A program made the position numbers and the translations under genes. From the NCBI GenBank assembly GCA_021234155.1, contig JAJEKV010000085.1, positions 3,296,706 to 3,360,705 of the forward strand: 64,000 nt of DNA. Reading direction: 5' to 3'. Origin of the DNA: Isoetes taiwanensis (Eukaryota > Streptophyta > Lycopodiopsida > Isoetales > Isoetaceae). Below, piece by piece: positions 48,601 to 60,390 of this stretch (within the stretch, counting starts at the first letter, position 1; every line of letters begins with the position of its first letter). The notes below the pieces were generated by a model. The model was not told the origin of the DNA. It ran no database searches and worked only from the letters and a program-made list of their open reading frames with translations.

Positions 48601-50664
48601 TAGATCTGTTTCTTTTTAATAGTTGTATGTGTTAACGTGCAGAGGGCAGCAAGTGCGACTTTTTTACGATCATCTCCTAATTAAAGAGCCTGGTACAGAA
48701 ACAAAAACTCCATGGCATAATGATCATTCATATTGGCAGGTCAATGGTGATGTTGTATCTATCTGGGTAGCATTGGATTCAATTCCAAGTTCGGCTTGTG
48801 TACAGTATGTGAAGGGTTCTCACAAGTGGAGACTGAAGCATAGGTTACATCTCAACCACATATGTATAGGATAATTGTGACATCTTTAATTGTCATTATA
48901 GTACCAGTAATGCATGGCTGCTGTGCAACATCTGGCCTTTTAAAGAACTTGTAAAGAGGTTTCAAGGTTTCAGAGGATAAATGACTTGTGTTGACATATC
49001 CTATGCTTCATTGAGATTAACCAAGTTTTACATGGCAGTTGTGAGCACTATATCATGAACAATCTGAGAAGAATTGTGCACCACCTTGAGCACTTTAGAA
49101 CATTACAAGTTCAGATTGAGAAGTAAAAAAAAAGCAGCATCATGCACCAGCGAATGATTAGCGACAATAGAGACTCACTCTTAAGTTCTGGTTAGGACTA
49201 CAGTTGTTAGACTAATAGAAGACTAACATGCTGACTGGGCCCTCAACCTAATGCTCGCAGGTTCAAGTCCTGCTAAACCCGGCATTATTACCATTCCATC
49301 ATATTTACTGACTTGTTTTAATAAGAATATGCGAAAGGCCTGCATTCTGAGGTATGTTGACTGCAACCCATCATTAGCCAAGATAATTTATGTCAATAAG
49401 TTACAGCCAGGGCGATAGGTAGTTACCCATTATCAGCCATTTGGAGTTGAATGATCAATGTATATTGGGTTTTGTAATATATTCCAGCTTTTATTCTGTT
49501 GTACCTTTATTATCAATTGATTAGATCCTTGTGTTAGTTTCAAGGGCAAAATGTTTTCAAGTGTCATGTTAACTTTGGGGTTAAATGTGCAAAATACTCT
49601 GTTATGTTATACATAAATTGATTAAATTTCTAGTTTGGAAATAATCTGCAAACATTATGATGGTGACTGTACATATCGGATCGCATATTGGAGCGTGTCT
49701 ATTAGTAAGTCAGTACTACCCTAGATTGTGACTTATCAAGTGCTTGCTCTTACCACTTTCTGACTTCGATTATTGTCTAGTGTGTGCTGATCCATCTCTT
49801 TTGTGCCTCCTTTTTTTTTGCAGGATAAGCTCATTCTCTGGTGATCAGACACGGTATCAGGGTTCACCTACAGAGGAAATACCTGACATTGACAGCATGG
49901 GGAATGAGGCACGAAATCCTATATTAGTATTAGGAAAGAGTTGGTTGATTTCTAATGTGTTATGGCTGTTCTATAAATTGGAGTGCTGCAACTTTGTCCA
50001 CAGCATTGGGATGCCCTTTAGGTAGAGTTGTTTCTTATTTCTACGTAAAAGCCTGTCATCGAACATCCAGAGACTTGAGAACGGCCTAGTTTCTTTTCAA
50101 AGCACCTTAAGTTTTTTGTTATCTACCAACCTGATCTGGTCATTGTTGGTGATTTGAATAAAATAGAGCCTTCACAACTGTTAATTTCTTTCTATTCTGG
50201 TTTTCTACTTCCGGGACTTATTGACCAATATGAAACATCTTTCTTGTGCAGGTGGAGCTGCTGAAGTGGGATATGGAACCTGGAGACTGTCTTCTGCATC
50301 ACAGCTATACCATCCATGGTGCACCTGGAATTTCTGTTCAGAGTGGCCGTCGACGAGGATATGTAACTCGTTGGATAGCTAAAGATGCTACTTTTGATCC
50401 CCGACCAGGTAAAAGTTTTCTATTAATTTAGAAATCTCCTTACAGAGGTCTTTAACATGTTTTATGAAATTCAATAAGCTAAGGAGAAAGATAACATTAT
50501 GATAAGAAACCATAGTAATTGATAGCCTTCATTGCTGGATTAATATGACATGTGATTTTTATTTGCTAGGAACAATGCATTACTTGTGGATTAATGCTGG
50601 TCTGGAGCCAAAGTTAGAGGCAGGGGGTCCCTTTAATTCTGATCTCTTCCCTCTAGTTGATTGA
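39602..50664 (+). CDS. Phytanoyl-CoA dioxygenase (PhyH)-family 2-oxoglutarate/Fe(II) oxygenase, complete
   Basis: Eight exons: 39602-39723, 39811-39932, 40149-40183, 47485-47588, 48643-48843, 49824-49926, 50252-50408 and 50570-50664. All junctions are GT-AG and keep the frame, giving 312 residues. Residues 1-40 are rich in Arg, Ser and Ala (SVAGRSLTASPISRRSTM), as in an organelle targeting peptide; the core begins ISEDQVKQFEENGAIVLRGL. The Fe-binding HxD is in TPWHNDHSYW (His153, Asp155). The distal His is His251 (HHSYTIHGAPG), and Arg262, eleven residues later, fits the 2-oxoglutarate-binding Arg. Spacing agrees with the PhyH family, so catalysis looks intact. The sequence resembles bacterial-type PhyH more than the peroxisomal phytanoyl-CoA enzyme, so the substrate is unknown. 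The third intron is 7.3 kb and holds an antisense LINE. Confidence 0.88.
40178..40321. repeat. Tandem 72-bp duplication spanning an exon end and splice donor
   Basis: GGCCAAGTAATGCTATTTGT through GAAAATAAAGAAAAACA is present twice with a 72-bp period. The first copy includes the last six bases of PhyH exon 3 and its donor; the second copy carries an identical GGCCAA|GTAATG donor. The copies are identical, hence recent. Confidence 0.92.
40500..44560 (-). mobile_element. Near full-length LINE in antisense orientation inside the PhyH intron
   Basis: Order on the minus strand: ORF1 (44525-43893, about 210 residues, intact) with a coiled-coil start (QDSRIMSLKATVAEQEKEII), an RRM-like middle (ALNIRVTGLKDL) and a C-terminal domain (KRKCLEEVIKARKENKWAVY). 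An endonuclease region (43805-42830) follows with DIVFLTETWELEEE and VVDYLIGSPDFIC. The reverse transcriptase (42490-41568) has VYCCFVDFRKDFDTV, GVKQGYLLSPTLFGLYIDKL and ILLYADNVVLISPS. The tail (40868-40503) has HQLEIEVGRAKNISREDRKC. ORF2 changes frame several times, and the active site reads YADN instead of YADD, so the copy is dead. A direct repeat (GATTTACCCATGTATTTGAA, 41000-41090) lies in the tail. No tail or target duplication was defined. Confidence 0.85.
44561..47484. other. Remainder of PhyH intron 3
   Basis: No exon with a credible open frame and splice sites is seen. A minus-strand frame at 46000-46191 (ending VPVHAARGVFEYLKV) looks protein-like but is isolated. Sequence at 46990-47010 (GGTATCAAACACAGGACC) resembles an inverted tRNA-type B box of a SINE, weakly. 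Confidence 0.4.
49205..49290 (+). repeat. tRNA-derived sequence or SINE head (PhyH intron 5)
   Basis: GCAGGTTCAAGTCCTGC (49257-49273) forms a perfect T-arm with a five-base stem and TTCAAGT loop, matching the B box. A weak A box (TGCTGACTGGG) lies about 30 bases upstream. The acceptor and D arms do not fold well, so this is a relic rather than a working tRNA gene. Confidence 0.45.
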
Positions 50665-50669
50665 CAGTT

Positions 50670-52100
50670 TGGTTTGAAGCTAAACCATATTAATATATGT
50701 AAACTAATAATTGGAAGAACAAAATCCGAATTACACTATTTATGATAACCAGTGTCCATATTATGCTGTATGATACCCAGTCTTCACACTGTTATGCTGA
50801 TCCTTGGAAGGATCCTATCACTTTGTATGTAAATCAAAGGTGTTTATTACCCCCTATTTTGAAAAATAATCCAGAACTGTTTTTAACATCCCAACCACTC
50901 TATTTTCATTTCCTCGAGGCTTTTGTCAAATAAATCTGACTTTTGGCCTTTGAAGAAAGGTCCCATTTTTTTTTTTTAAAATCGAGTAGTAGGTTTTTCT
51001 TTATTGGTTGGTTATCACTTTAGGCACCTAAAAGCCAAAAGTTGCCCACAAAGACAAAACTGTCCAGTTTGAACAAGGAAGGTAACCGCTTCTCTAGAAT
51101 TGATCATTTTCTTAGAGAGAGGCAAATCCCAACTACCATTTGAGAATTTTCTCTATGACATGTAAGCCAACCCAAGTATAATTATTGTGCTGCATACGCA
51201 TTATATCTCTAAACAAAAGCATTCATTCGAATAAAGAAGCTTCATAAATTACTTTTCTATTCCACTCAAAACAATGTGCATTCATCCCAAGCATACACGG
51301 TGTGGTAATCATAGATTCACGACACATGTAATCATTTAAGGACCTAGATGTATTTTACTTTTACCTGATGCAAGAGGTCTAGCTTCCGTACATCAACTTT
51401 TTTAAAAGACCCTCATGAATATCATGCACCTAAACACTTAGGGTTGCTCTATGTGATCAGATGAGGTAACGTTATTCCTTAATAAGATGCTTAAAGACCA
51501 AAATCCGAATATTACAATAGTCTCAGGTTCCAAAAGAATTCAAAACAATGCTCATAGTCTCAGGTTCCAAAAGAATTCAAAACAATGCTCTAGTAGCAAC
51601 TGATATGGAGAAGAATCTTAAAATGCAGAAAGAAATAAGTAGCAAAGACAACAATGTGCTCCATTAGCCACCCAACTCTATTGGACAAGTCCTAACCAAC
51701 CACCCCTAAATATGGTAACACCAACCCCATAGGGCTAACCAATGCACCAAAAGAATGGATACTTAATGACTCAACATCTCTAAGGTTTATTATACACAGG
51801 CACTCCATGTCATTCCTCACCTCCCACAAATGCTTGACCTCAAGCGTGTGAAACACTCCAATGTCGCCACAAGAGATACGACCATGGGCTCCGTATCAAA
51901 TGCTAGAACCATTAACCTATAGGCAACCATGATAAATTCTTAATAAGCCCTAACCATCACGTACTCCACAAACACCCCATATCAACATACATGCAGTATC
52001 AAATGCTAGAACCATTAACCTATAGGCAACCATGACAAATTCTTAATAAGCCCTAACCATCACGTACTCCACAAACATCCCATATCAACATACATGCAGT
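50670..52100. repeat. Non-coding tract with two tandem duplications
   Basis: CATAGTCTCAGGTTCCAAAA to GAATTCAAAACAATGCTC is duplicated at 51510-51582. A segment of about 102 bp (GCAGTATCAAATGCTAGAAC-like start to CATATCAACATACATGCAGT) is duplicated at 51890-52098. No gene is seen. Confidence 0.85.
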
Positions 52101-52925
52101 TTCTAAAGCCATAACCAATTGAAAGCAACTATAAAATTGCTAGTTTCTTGTGACTTTCCATGATAGTACATCCTATATGTCTGCAAAATTGACCAAATTT
52201 TGTCTATACTCCTCCATATAGAACTTCGTTCATAAATTTCTTTTTGACGCATGAAATGGATTTTAATAAAGAGGTTCAAAGTACATGGAGAACGATATAG
52301 GAGAACACTCGCCAAGCCAACGTACTCAGACAATAACTCAAATATCATACAAACACACTTTACAGCATCCTTACGGGATGAAGATATCTTGGCTATCCAC
52401 AACATGAAGTGCCTTGTAACTCTACTGACCATTGAGAGCTTGCCGCCTTTCCACCAATTAAGATATCGACACATCTATTCACAGAGATGTCAATACCAAA
52501 GGGATACCCAATAGTTCAGAGCATCTGCCTTGTGGTTGTATCTACTATGGAAAATTAGACAAAATTGCAGGGAAAGGCTTAGATGAGGGCCATAGAGCTG
52601 AGCAGTTTTTCCAATTCATAAGACAACCCAAAGGAATGGAGAACGTATCCAGCGGCTCTTTTGCATTCGTCAAGTTCTCCTCATCAGCTTGTAAAAAGAG
52701 GAAGGACTCATGTGCATACTGATTCCCAATCTGTTGGATACCATTTTCCATCCTCAGCCCCGCAATGATTCCATCATCCACAACAGAGATCAGTAATTGA
52801 GAAAGTTGTTCTGCAACAATGGTAAATAAGTAGGGCGTCGGAGGACAACTCTGACGAATATTACGGCCAACATTAAAAATCGGGGAGGATCTGCCATGAC
52901 AGAGAACAATGGATGACTACTATAT
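52100..52925 (-). mobile_element. Degenerate LINE reverse-transcriptase fragment
   Basis: The minus strand reads RQSCPPTPYLFTIVAEQLSQ, then GIIAGL and NQYAHESFLFLQADEENLTN. This matches the RT blocks GxRQGCPLxPYLF and YADDTFLFLQ. The catalytic YADD has become YAHE and the conserved GC of RQGC is SC. A downstream frame (52474-52103) contains YLNWWKGGKLSMVSRVTRHF, the next conserved stretch. Both termini are unclear. Confidence 0.7.
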
Positions 52926-53480
52926 TTGTTGATGAAACAACTTCACACTTGTTGAACATCCTCGGAATCAAGGAAATCATGCTCTTTTTATTTGGTTTAC
53001 AATCTATGTTACATATGGGATTTTGTTATGAGTAATATTGATTTTAAGTGCTCTTTGTGCCAACCACTACGATAGTATATTATCACAATTAACAATGTAT
53101 TTTGTTGTCACTAGTAAGAAATTTTTTTATATCGATGACCTAACCACCTAGCTACCCTAAGCAATGAACCTATCTTTAGTAAGGGGCCTAATCTACATAA
53201 CAATGAATTTCCCTTAACGCTGATTCAATAGTAAGAAGACTTTATCCCAATGGGACTTGACAAGATTTTATTCCAATGGCTTGAGCACCTGGCTAGCCTA
53301 GGCAAATGAGCCTATTGTTAATGAGGTGACAAAAAACCCTATCTCAATGGCCTAATGTACTTATTAATGTTTCCTTGTCACTGATTAAAATATAATAATA
53401 TATTATTCCGATGATGGTCTAACCATCCAGCTACCATAGGTAAATAAATCTATCTTTATTGGCCTAAACACTTGACTACC
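52926..53480. repeat. Degenerate tandem-like repeats
   Basis: The phrase CACCTAGCTACCCTAAGCAA and variants (CTGGCTAGCCTAGGCAAATG, CCAGCTACCATAGGTAAATA, TTGACTACCCTAGGTTATTA), each followed by a GAGCCTATCTTTA-like word and GGCCTAA, recurs about every 100-130 bp between 53140 and 53480. Confidence 0.6.
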
Positions 53481-53498
53481 CTAGGTTATTAGCCTTAA

Positions 53499-53565
53499 GG
53501 TCTCAAGTTTGAACTCATGACCTTGTTGATGGCAGCTTAATGCTTTCCAGTTGAGCCTCAATCCA
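53499..53565 (-). repeat. tRNA-derived SINE-like promoter region
   Basis: On the minus strand AGGCTCAACTGGA (53558-53546) fits a pol III A box, and CATGAGTTCAAACTTGAG (53519-53502) fits a B box, about 30-40 bases apart. It probably belongs to a SINE; its ends were not defined. Confidence 0.45.
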
Positions 53566-53826
53566 AGTTAATCATTTGAGTCATCATTTACGTCTTTAAC
53601 AAAAAAAAAAACTATAAAATTTAAACTATGTTGTGCATCAATATAGCTATGGGCAATTTATTGTGGATATACAACAATTTATCTAGATAATTGGCCATCC
53701 ACAAATGCTTTGGTTATATTTAGATAGCATCAACTATATAGTATTGCATAGAATTTAACGTTTGATTTGATTGTTTTGCCACCTACACTTCGTGACCAGG
53801 TATGACTCATTCATTCTGAGGGAGGA

Positions 53827-54724
53827 ATGACGGCCACATCTATGATCGTGTCTATTGAGAGATGGACACACTTATTACAGTTAATACATGCCTTCGTTCC
53901 AGACTCTAAAGCCCAGTATGTAGGCACAAGTGATGTCTCAGTACAGACACTAGATACAGAATTACAGCTACAGAAGAAACATTGTGTTGAAGCGGGAGTG
54001 CAGACATTGGAAAGGGAACATGTTGAAGTGGGAGTACAGACATCTCCACAATCCCAAGGGGACCAGGAGTTGCAGTGTCGAGCTAGCAGAAAAGAGCAGG
54101 CTGCCTCAATATCTTCTGTTACCAGGAGCCTGAACTTGCGTATTATAGGGGTTGCAGAGGCAGAACATGATGCCCATTTTGATGTGGATGCGGCTTTGCA
54201 TTTTTTCACTGATGTCATGCATGTGAAGGTTTGTGAAGTTGTCTCCGCTACTAGGGTGGGAGCGGCAAGACCTGATCGTCCTCGCCATCTTTTGGTTCAG
54301 TTTCAAGACACTCTTAGTCGCCTACATGTTCTTCAGCATGGAAACCATCTCAGAGGGACTAGTTTCTCAGTACAGGAGGACCTCTCCCCTCTTCAATTGT
54401 GTAAACGTAAGGAGGAGCTCTGCAAGGTGAGGGCAGCCTGCCTGCAAAAGAAATGGGCAGCGTACAGGGGAGGCACAACAATTATTCTAGATCAATGGCC
54501 TTCCAATCCTTGGACTGGCTATGTCTAGATAATTTTAGAAGCACAAAATTACCACTATCATTAGCATTATCTTCTTCTTGGTAGTCTTTTAATATTTGGT
54601 TATTGTGTTTGGTGATGGGACCTAGTTTAGATGGGATGTTGCCCTTGCATGTGTTGTCCCATAACCCGTCGGGTTCCCGTGGACGTAAAAATTCATCTTA
54701 TCTTATCTTATCTTATCTTATCTT
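53827..54724 (+). mobile_element. Half-LINE: intact ORF1 joined directly to a LINE 3' UTR
   Basis: An uninterrupted 233-residue ORF (53827-54528) has Gln/Glu/Val-rich repeats (VQTLDTELQLQKKH, AGVQTLEREHVEVGVQTS), an RRM-like segment (NLRIIGVAEAEHDAHFDVDA, HLLVQFQDTLSRL) and the LINE ORF1 C-terminal domain (LCKRKEELCKVRAACLQKKW, AAYRGGTTIIL). Only about 165 bp later comes a LINE 3' end, GTGGACGTAAAAATTCATC, with a (TTATC)n tail (54697-54723). No endonuclease or reverse transcriptase lies between. This matches the architecture of HAL1-type elements known in mammals; the equivalence is an analogy. Confidence 0.75.
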
Positions 54725-54743
54725 TGGGCCAAGTCCTAATTTT

Positions 54744-54990
54744 ATATGCCCATCCCTTGTACCATTTCATTATATTTGGTTATGTTTGGGGTGTTACTAG
54801 CCTATTATATGGGTTCCATGGCCTATTGGTCTCCGTGGACTATTCTATTCTTGATAATTCAATGGATGCATCCCTTGTACTACTTTATTGTGTTTGGTTA
54901 TGTTTGAGATGTTACTAGCTCATTATATAGGTCCCATGGCCTATTGGTCTCAGTGGATGTTAAAAAATCTATTCTGTTCTTTTCTATTCT
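54744..54990 (+). mobile_element. Tandem pair of LINE 3' ends with (TATTC)n-type tails
   Basis: Two units of about 120 bp each run from CATCCCTTGTAC, through GGTTATGTTTG, GTTACTAGC and CCCATGGCCTATTGGTCTC, to GTGGA...CTATTCTATTCTTGATAATTC. The same 3' end occurs at 6246-6345. Confidence 0.7.
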
Positions 54991-57310
54991 TGATAATTCA
55001 TACAAGGATGCACTGAAGGGCCACAAAATCATAAATTCCTAGCTTATACTAGAAATACTAGCTTCACTAATATCCATAATCTCTAATAATTTTCTACCAT
55101 TGGAATTTCGTTACGAATAGTTGGCAATGGAGAGAATCCAACCCCTTGACTATGCATTTGAATTGTTATGTTTGGGATAAGACAAACAAAAAAACATCAC
55201 AACCTACTCATCAATGAAGGAAAAAGTTTCTATTGTACCTTTGCCGAAAGTTTTATAGTCACTATGGGACCACACTTGATCACGTCATGAGTGAATCATA
55301 ATGCTAATTGGTACGATAACTATGATATGCCAAGTTCAATTGACAATGATAGCCAAAGTTCAACATTGACAAATGGCGGATCCAAACGCATAAGAAACTA
55401 CAAAGCTATGACAATCATTGCTAGCCACATGTCAAATTTTAGGGTTCGTTATTTCATTTTCTGAGATACGTTATCTTGAAAGTAAGATAGCTAGGATTTT
55501 GCATGGCATAAAGGAGCCTTACTTTTACCTCAAATTTGACAATTCATGAAGGAGATCAACTATTATCTTGTCCAATAAGATAGCAATAGTTCCTTAAAGT
55601 GCTTCTTGATCTTGAACTTCAGCTTTTTGACATAATGCATATAAAATTATTATGGATGGACAACTGGCAAAACTTGCATCACATGTTTGATGCTTCAAAC
55701 TCTAACTACTTATATAGTCCAATATTTAGGAACATTGACTCAATGTGCACCCACAGAAGCAGTGGGTGCCCATTATCGAGTGTGTCAGAGTAACAAGTTT
55801 TTGTCACTAGAACAACCTTGAATGTGCATGATGAATATTTTGTTCATGCATGACATCTGTCATGTTATAAAGATGCATCAGAGGTGCAATAGAGTTGTCA
55901 TTTACATGATAAGGATGCTCGTGGACCACAGAAGTTTTGAGTGTGGACCACATGAGATGCTAGAATGAAAAAGATTCAGATGCTATAGGGTAGCATTGGA
56001 GGGAACATGTTAGACCCGCAAAGGGAACATGAATTGATAGGCATACCATAGGGTAGGATTGAAGGGAACATGCTAGACCAGCAAAAGGAACAATGAATTG
56101 CTAGGCATGTGGACGCATTAGTGAAAGTTGCAACTGGCTTCACGGGTTGATGAAGTAGCAACTGGTGTTGAACAGAGGGTTCCTTGACAGTAGAGTACTA
56201 ACGCTAATATGTGCAACAGTTTGCAACTTAGACTGGAGTCAGAATGTGTGTGAAAGGGAGTAATATTAAGAACTAGAGTGCTGCATCCCTGAAAAGCTGC
56301 AAAGAAAAGAACTAGAGTGCTGCATCCCTGAAAAGCTACGAATGATGGCAAATGAAAGAACTGGAGTAGCGCAACTAGAGAGACATCGAGACAAACACAA
56401 TCCATTCACCACAATACAAACAGTCTTGTCCCTAAAAATAGAGAGTTTAGATGTTGCATGTTGGAGAAATTTTAGTAGAAATGAGATAGGAAGTCAACAT
56501 TTCTAGTCATATATATATGAATTCTAACATATAAAGACGAATTTTCTCGTTATACAAGGTTCGCTTCTCGGGTGGGTTTTCTTAGGTTTATATTTTGAAA
56601 TTGTGGATTGCTATTGTTCTATTAAGCGCATGGCTGTCACATGCGTTTCCTTTTTAAGAAAACCTTGGAACCGGGCTTGTGTTGGAGTTTCTTTCTACTG
56701 TTACAGATAGATATAAATTCTAACATATTCAGGACTTACAAACATTGTTAGGTGGTGGTCAGGAAAAAGAAAAAGGACCACCTGTGACTCGGTATCAAGT
56801 GAAGAAGACGAAAAGGGAAGACGGTGCAGGATTTAGTGGGAAGCGTGCTGGTCAAAGCAAGGGAAAAAAATAAAAATAAAGGCCCAGCCAGCAGGGTTAA
56901 AATATTCCAGAAAAGAAGGCACCCTGGCAGGATTTACCAGCTATGATAGGGGTTAGGGTTAGGGCATGCAGAGGAGCATCTAACCCTAATCTGGGTAGGG
57001 GTCTAGATTAGGGAAATGATGGCAGTATCAGAAGCCATGTGTGGGGGAATCTCTCTGCCAAATAGAAACAAAAAAGAAGAGTAAACCCTACACCCTAGGC
57101 TGAACTGGACCGGAACCCTAGAATGAACGGAACCCTAAAACTGGCAACAGCCCGAATCTCGACGCCCTTCTTTTAGGGCAAAAGGCTGACGCCGTCATGA
57201 TTACCGCCAGACTAAGGGCCCCTTTCCACCGCGACAAGGTGTCCTCGAGAATCCCAAAGCCCCGCCGTAGCCGACACATTAACAGAACCTTGCTTAACTG
57301 AATCCGTTTC
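54991..57310. other. Non-coding tract with small duplications
   Basis: GTAGCATTGGAGGGAACATG-like units of about 65 bp are duplicated (55985-56105). AAGAACTAGAGTGCTGCATC plus CCTGAAAAGCT is duplicated (56265-56338). A GC-rich patch with AAACCCTA-like words lies at 57080-57310. No gene is recognised. Confidence 0.5.
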
Positions 57311-57839
57311 CCATTGCCCCCCCCGTTTGGCCCCCCCCTTGGGGAACATGTTGCAGGTTGTTTCCTAGCGTACTTTTGTTATTTTACCCTTGCATTTTTG
57401 TTCGTGTCAAATCATTTTGCTTTACCCTTGGTGTTTGACATTCCTTTTTGGGCCTTGGAGTTTGGTGTTTGTTTGCTTGGCTTGGAGGGAATGGAACTTG
57501 GGCTTATAGTATTGGAAGGTCCCGTTGTTCCACGCGCTTCCAGTTCACTGCACATTTGCCCAGAGCTATCCTCTGGCGTTATTACCTCATCTCTCTCGAC
57601 ATGCTTCCAGACATTCATCATAAATTCATTATCTTCTCTTTATTCCAACCTTGGTTTCTGTAATTCCATCCTCAAAACATCTGTATTTTTATCGCCACCG
57701 TACGCTTTTATTCTTGCTACCAGTTGTCATGAGGTGTTTCAACTTTATATATCAAAACACATGTATGAACCTATATTATGTTCTATAAAAATAGTTAGAA
57801 AAACTAAGATACTATGTCAATTCCCTAAATACTAAATCA

Positions 57840-59060
57840 TAACATTCTACATTCTTTAATCAATGGAATATAGACTGTTTTTTGTCTTTCCAAGTCTAAT
57901 ATCTAGCTTACATACTTTTCCTTGCTATCAATCTTATCTATAAAGAATGACATCTTTTAATTTTAGCAGGCTATAAATGGCAATATGTTAATAGGTTAGA
58001 ATCAATGGATCAAATTAACAAAACATATAGTTGACTTCTAAAACTAATTTGATCCCAACTCAACGTGACTGACTTATTGATGTGTTATCTTTCCATTGAA
58101 TGTTTTAGCTTGATCCCAGCCTAGAATATGGTAGAACAACGAAACAAGTTGAAGGAACAATGTTGCTGCAGGCATAGCTTGAAAATAGTACCAGTTACTT
58201 ACAACATGCTTGAGGTTTCTTGTGCAAGGAGCAAGATGGCAAGTTATAATTATAGGTTTTGAGAGGCAAATATGCCCACAATGTTAGTCCCAACCTTCCC
58301 AAAACAGGTTTAGCAAATCTTATCAAGAAAAGCCTCTCCAATGGGAGTTCACTTTACTTTAGATGACATACACGGCTTTGTTGTTATTGTTACTGTTACT
58401 GTTACTGTTACTGTTATTGTTATTATTCATATTTCTTGTAAAATTAAAACTAACTACCTCGAGGCTTTAATTAGTGCCATCAAGTCATGTTTATCACGTA
58501 TTTTTTTTTTTGAAGAACAAACTTTTTTTTTTTTTTTAAATAGGAAATACAAAGAGCATGCTTCATCTAGTGGAGCAAGTACAAGAAGGTGTCTTTGGAA
58601 CTAGAGCTTCTGAAGATAATGGACTCAAATACAATTTCTTTTGTCAGGCTCAAGGCAATAGCACTTATTAGCCATCAATATTCTAGTTTAGGCAATGAAA
58701 ATAATGCCATGAGCATAAGAATAAACGCTACAAAAAATGTGGTCTGCGATATTCCAAAGCGACCATAAAAACCAACAAAATCAAATCGCTTAGCCAAGGG
58801 CCACACATTTGGATAGAATGCCAAAGGAATACGTTGATTGTCCAAGACAATGCAAGAGACAATGTTAATTTCAATGTCTGAAAGGCAAAATGGGCTTAAA
58901 GCAGAGATGCACAAATTATGGCAATGATAGAATGCATCAACACACAAACACATGCCTTTGGATGTAGCAACATATCCTATGCCCAACGCCATGTGCCAGA
59001 CCAGTTTTCTTCCTGATTCTCTTGTGGATATGTAGCTTAGGATGTGGATGTACTTCATGC
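57840..59060. other. Non-coding tract with a microsatellite
   Basis: A (TTACTG/TTATTG)n run at 58380-58425 and T-runs at 58501-58540. Nothing else recognised. Confidence 0.5.
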
Positions 59061-59069
59061 ATGGGTTGC

Positions 59070-59155
59070 CCCAAACAATTATATATCATGGCTTTGCGGT
59101 AGAGCATTTATCCGCAAGAAGTATGAATGAATGAATGAATGAATGAATGGATGTA
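59070..59155 (+). mobile_element. LINE 3' tail, (GAAT)n type
   Basis: GCGGTAGAGCATTTATCCGC, AAGAAGTAT and about six GAAT units. Short tetranucleotide tails of this kind end CR1/L2-like LINEs. Only the end is recognisable. Confidence 0.4.
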
Positions 59156-59159
59156 TTTT

Positions 59160-60148
59160 TATCATCCACGAGCGCCATTCGGCAAGCTGATATATTATGT
59201 CTTAATGCTTGCTGATGAGTAACCCCTTTCGAAATACATATTTAGATGTAGTCACCACATCCAGGTGGGAGAGTATCCTAGAGATAATGGAATGCATGCA
59301 TCAATCATACATAATGATTCGATTAAGTAACTAGTGGCACATTGCCAAACGCCCTCATTATCACGTCAACCACTGGGTCCTGAGGCGTTCCCAGGAGATG
59401 TGCCCCATTCACAACCACAGACTCTCCTACAGCTACCGCATTACGTCTTCACCTCAGTCAGTAACCCCACGGTGGTATCCATAAGAGTATGTGGGAAATA
59501 CATGTTAGTGACTCTACTCAATCTGGTGTACTAAGTAAATTCCAACATGAAGACCAAGCAATTGCGGCCAAGCATGCGGCTATGTAGAATGCACACTACT
59601 ACATCATTATCCTAACAACCTTCGAGGATATTCTATCTAATCCTCTTAAATTGTTCTATCTGTGCTCTAGGATTAGGGGGCTTCCGAGCCATTGCTTGAT
59701 ATGGAATATTCTTCCTATGTGGCAAATCATGAATTGTAGGATCAAATGCACCTAGATTAGTAGGGCATTATTCAAAACCAAGGTTTTGATGTTGCCACAT
59801 ATAAGCACTTCAATAACGTAATATACAAAAATGAGTAATGGTTGTCTGGCGTTGGCGGGCATACTTGTGTGGAAATTCTTATGGAAGCTCTATGCCTAGA
59901 TGAAATCACCAGATTATAGAATGCTCTAAATATGATTATTTAAGCATTCTACGTGTTAAGGAAAATGCTAAGTTCGAGGGTTGATTCATTAATAGATACT
60001 ATGTGAGAATGTCGTTGATGACAATGGAGTAGGGGGGTTTGGTGGATGCCCCATGTGGCTTTTGAAAAAGAAGCTTGTCTCACATGCATAAAGACACGTT
60101 CAAATGCAATCAATCTCGAGCATTTACAGTGGACGTAAACATTCATCT

Positions 60149-60179
<31 letters not shown>

Positions 60180-60390
60180 TTTGACTAAGCTATACATCAA
60201 GTCTAATCATTCACATCTTTGAGTCAAATAAAGTTTGCATAGATTCTAATAAGCAAAAGAAACAGATTTAAAATGCTTTTACCAAGGTAAATATCATATC
60301 CATCTATATAGATCAAATGTAATATAGCTCAAACGGCAAAAGGAAAAAAGGGGGGGGGATTAAAACATCCACTCGATCATTTTGGTAAAT
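59160..60390. other. Non-coding DNA with a LINE tail
   Basis: AGTGGACGTAAACATTCATC followed by (TTATC)n at 60128-60178 is the same 3' end as at 54680-54724. Nothing else recognised. Confidence 0.55.

Noticed and set aside
49205-49290. Functional tRNA gene
   Set aside because: Only the T-arm is good; acceptor and D arms do not fold.
57314-57835. 173-residue ORF with hydrophobic start
   Set aside because: No recognisable motif, no splice context, composition like random AT/C-rich DNA.
58675-59058. 127-residue minus-strand ORF
   Set aside because: No domain or conserved pattern seen; single ORF in repetitive non-coding DNA.
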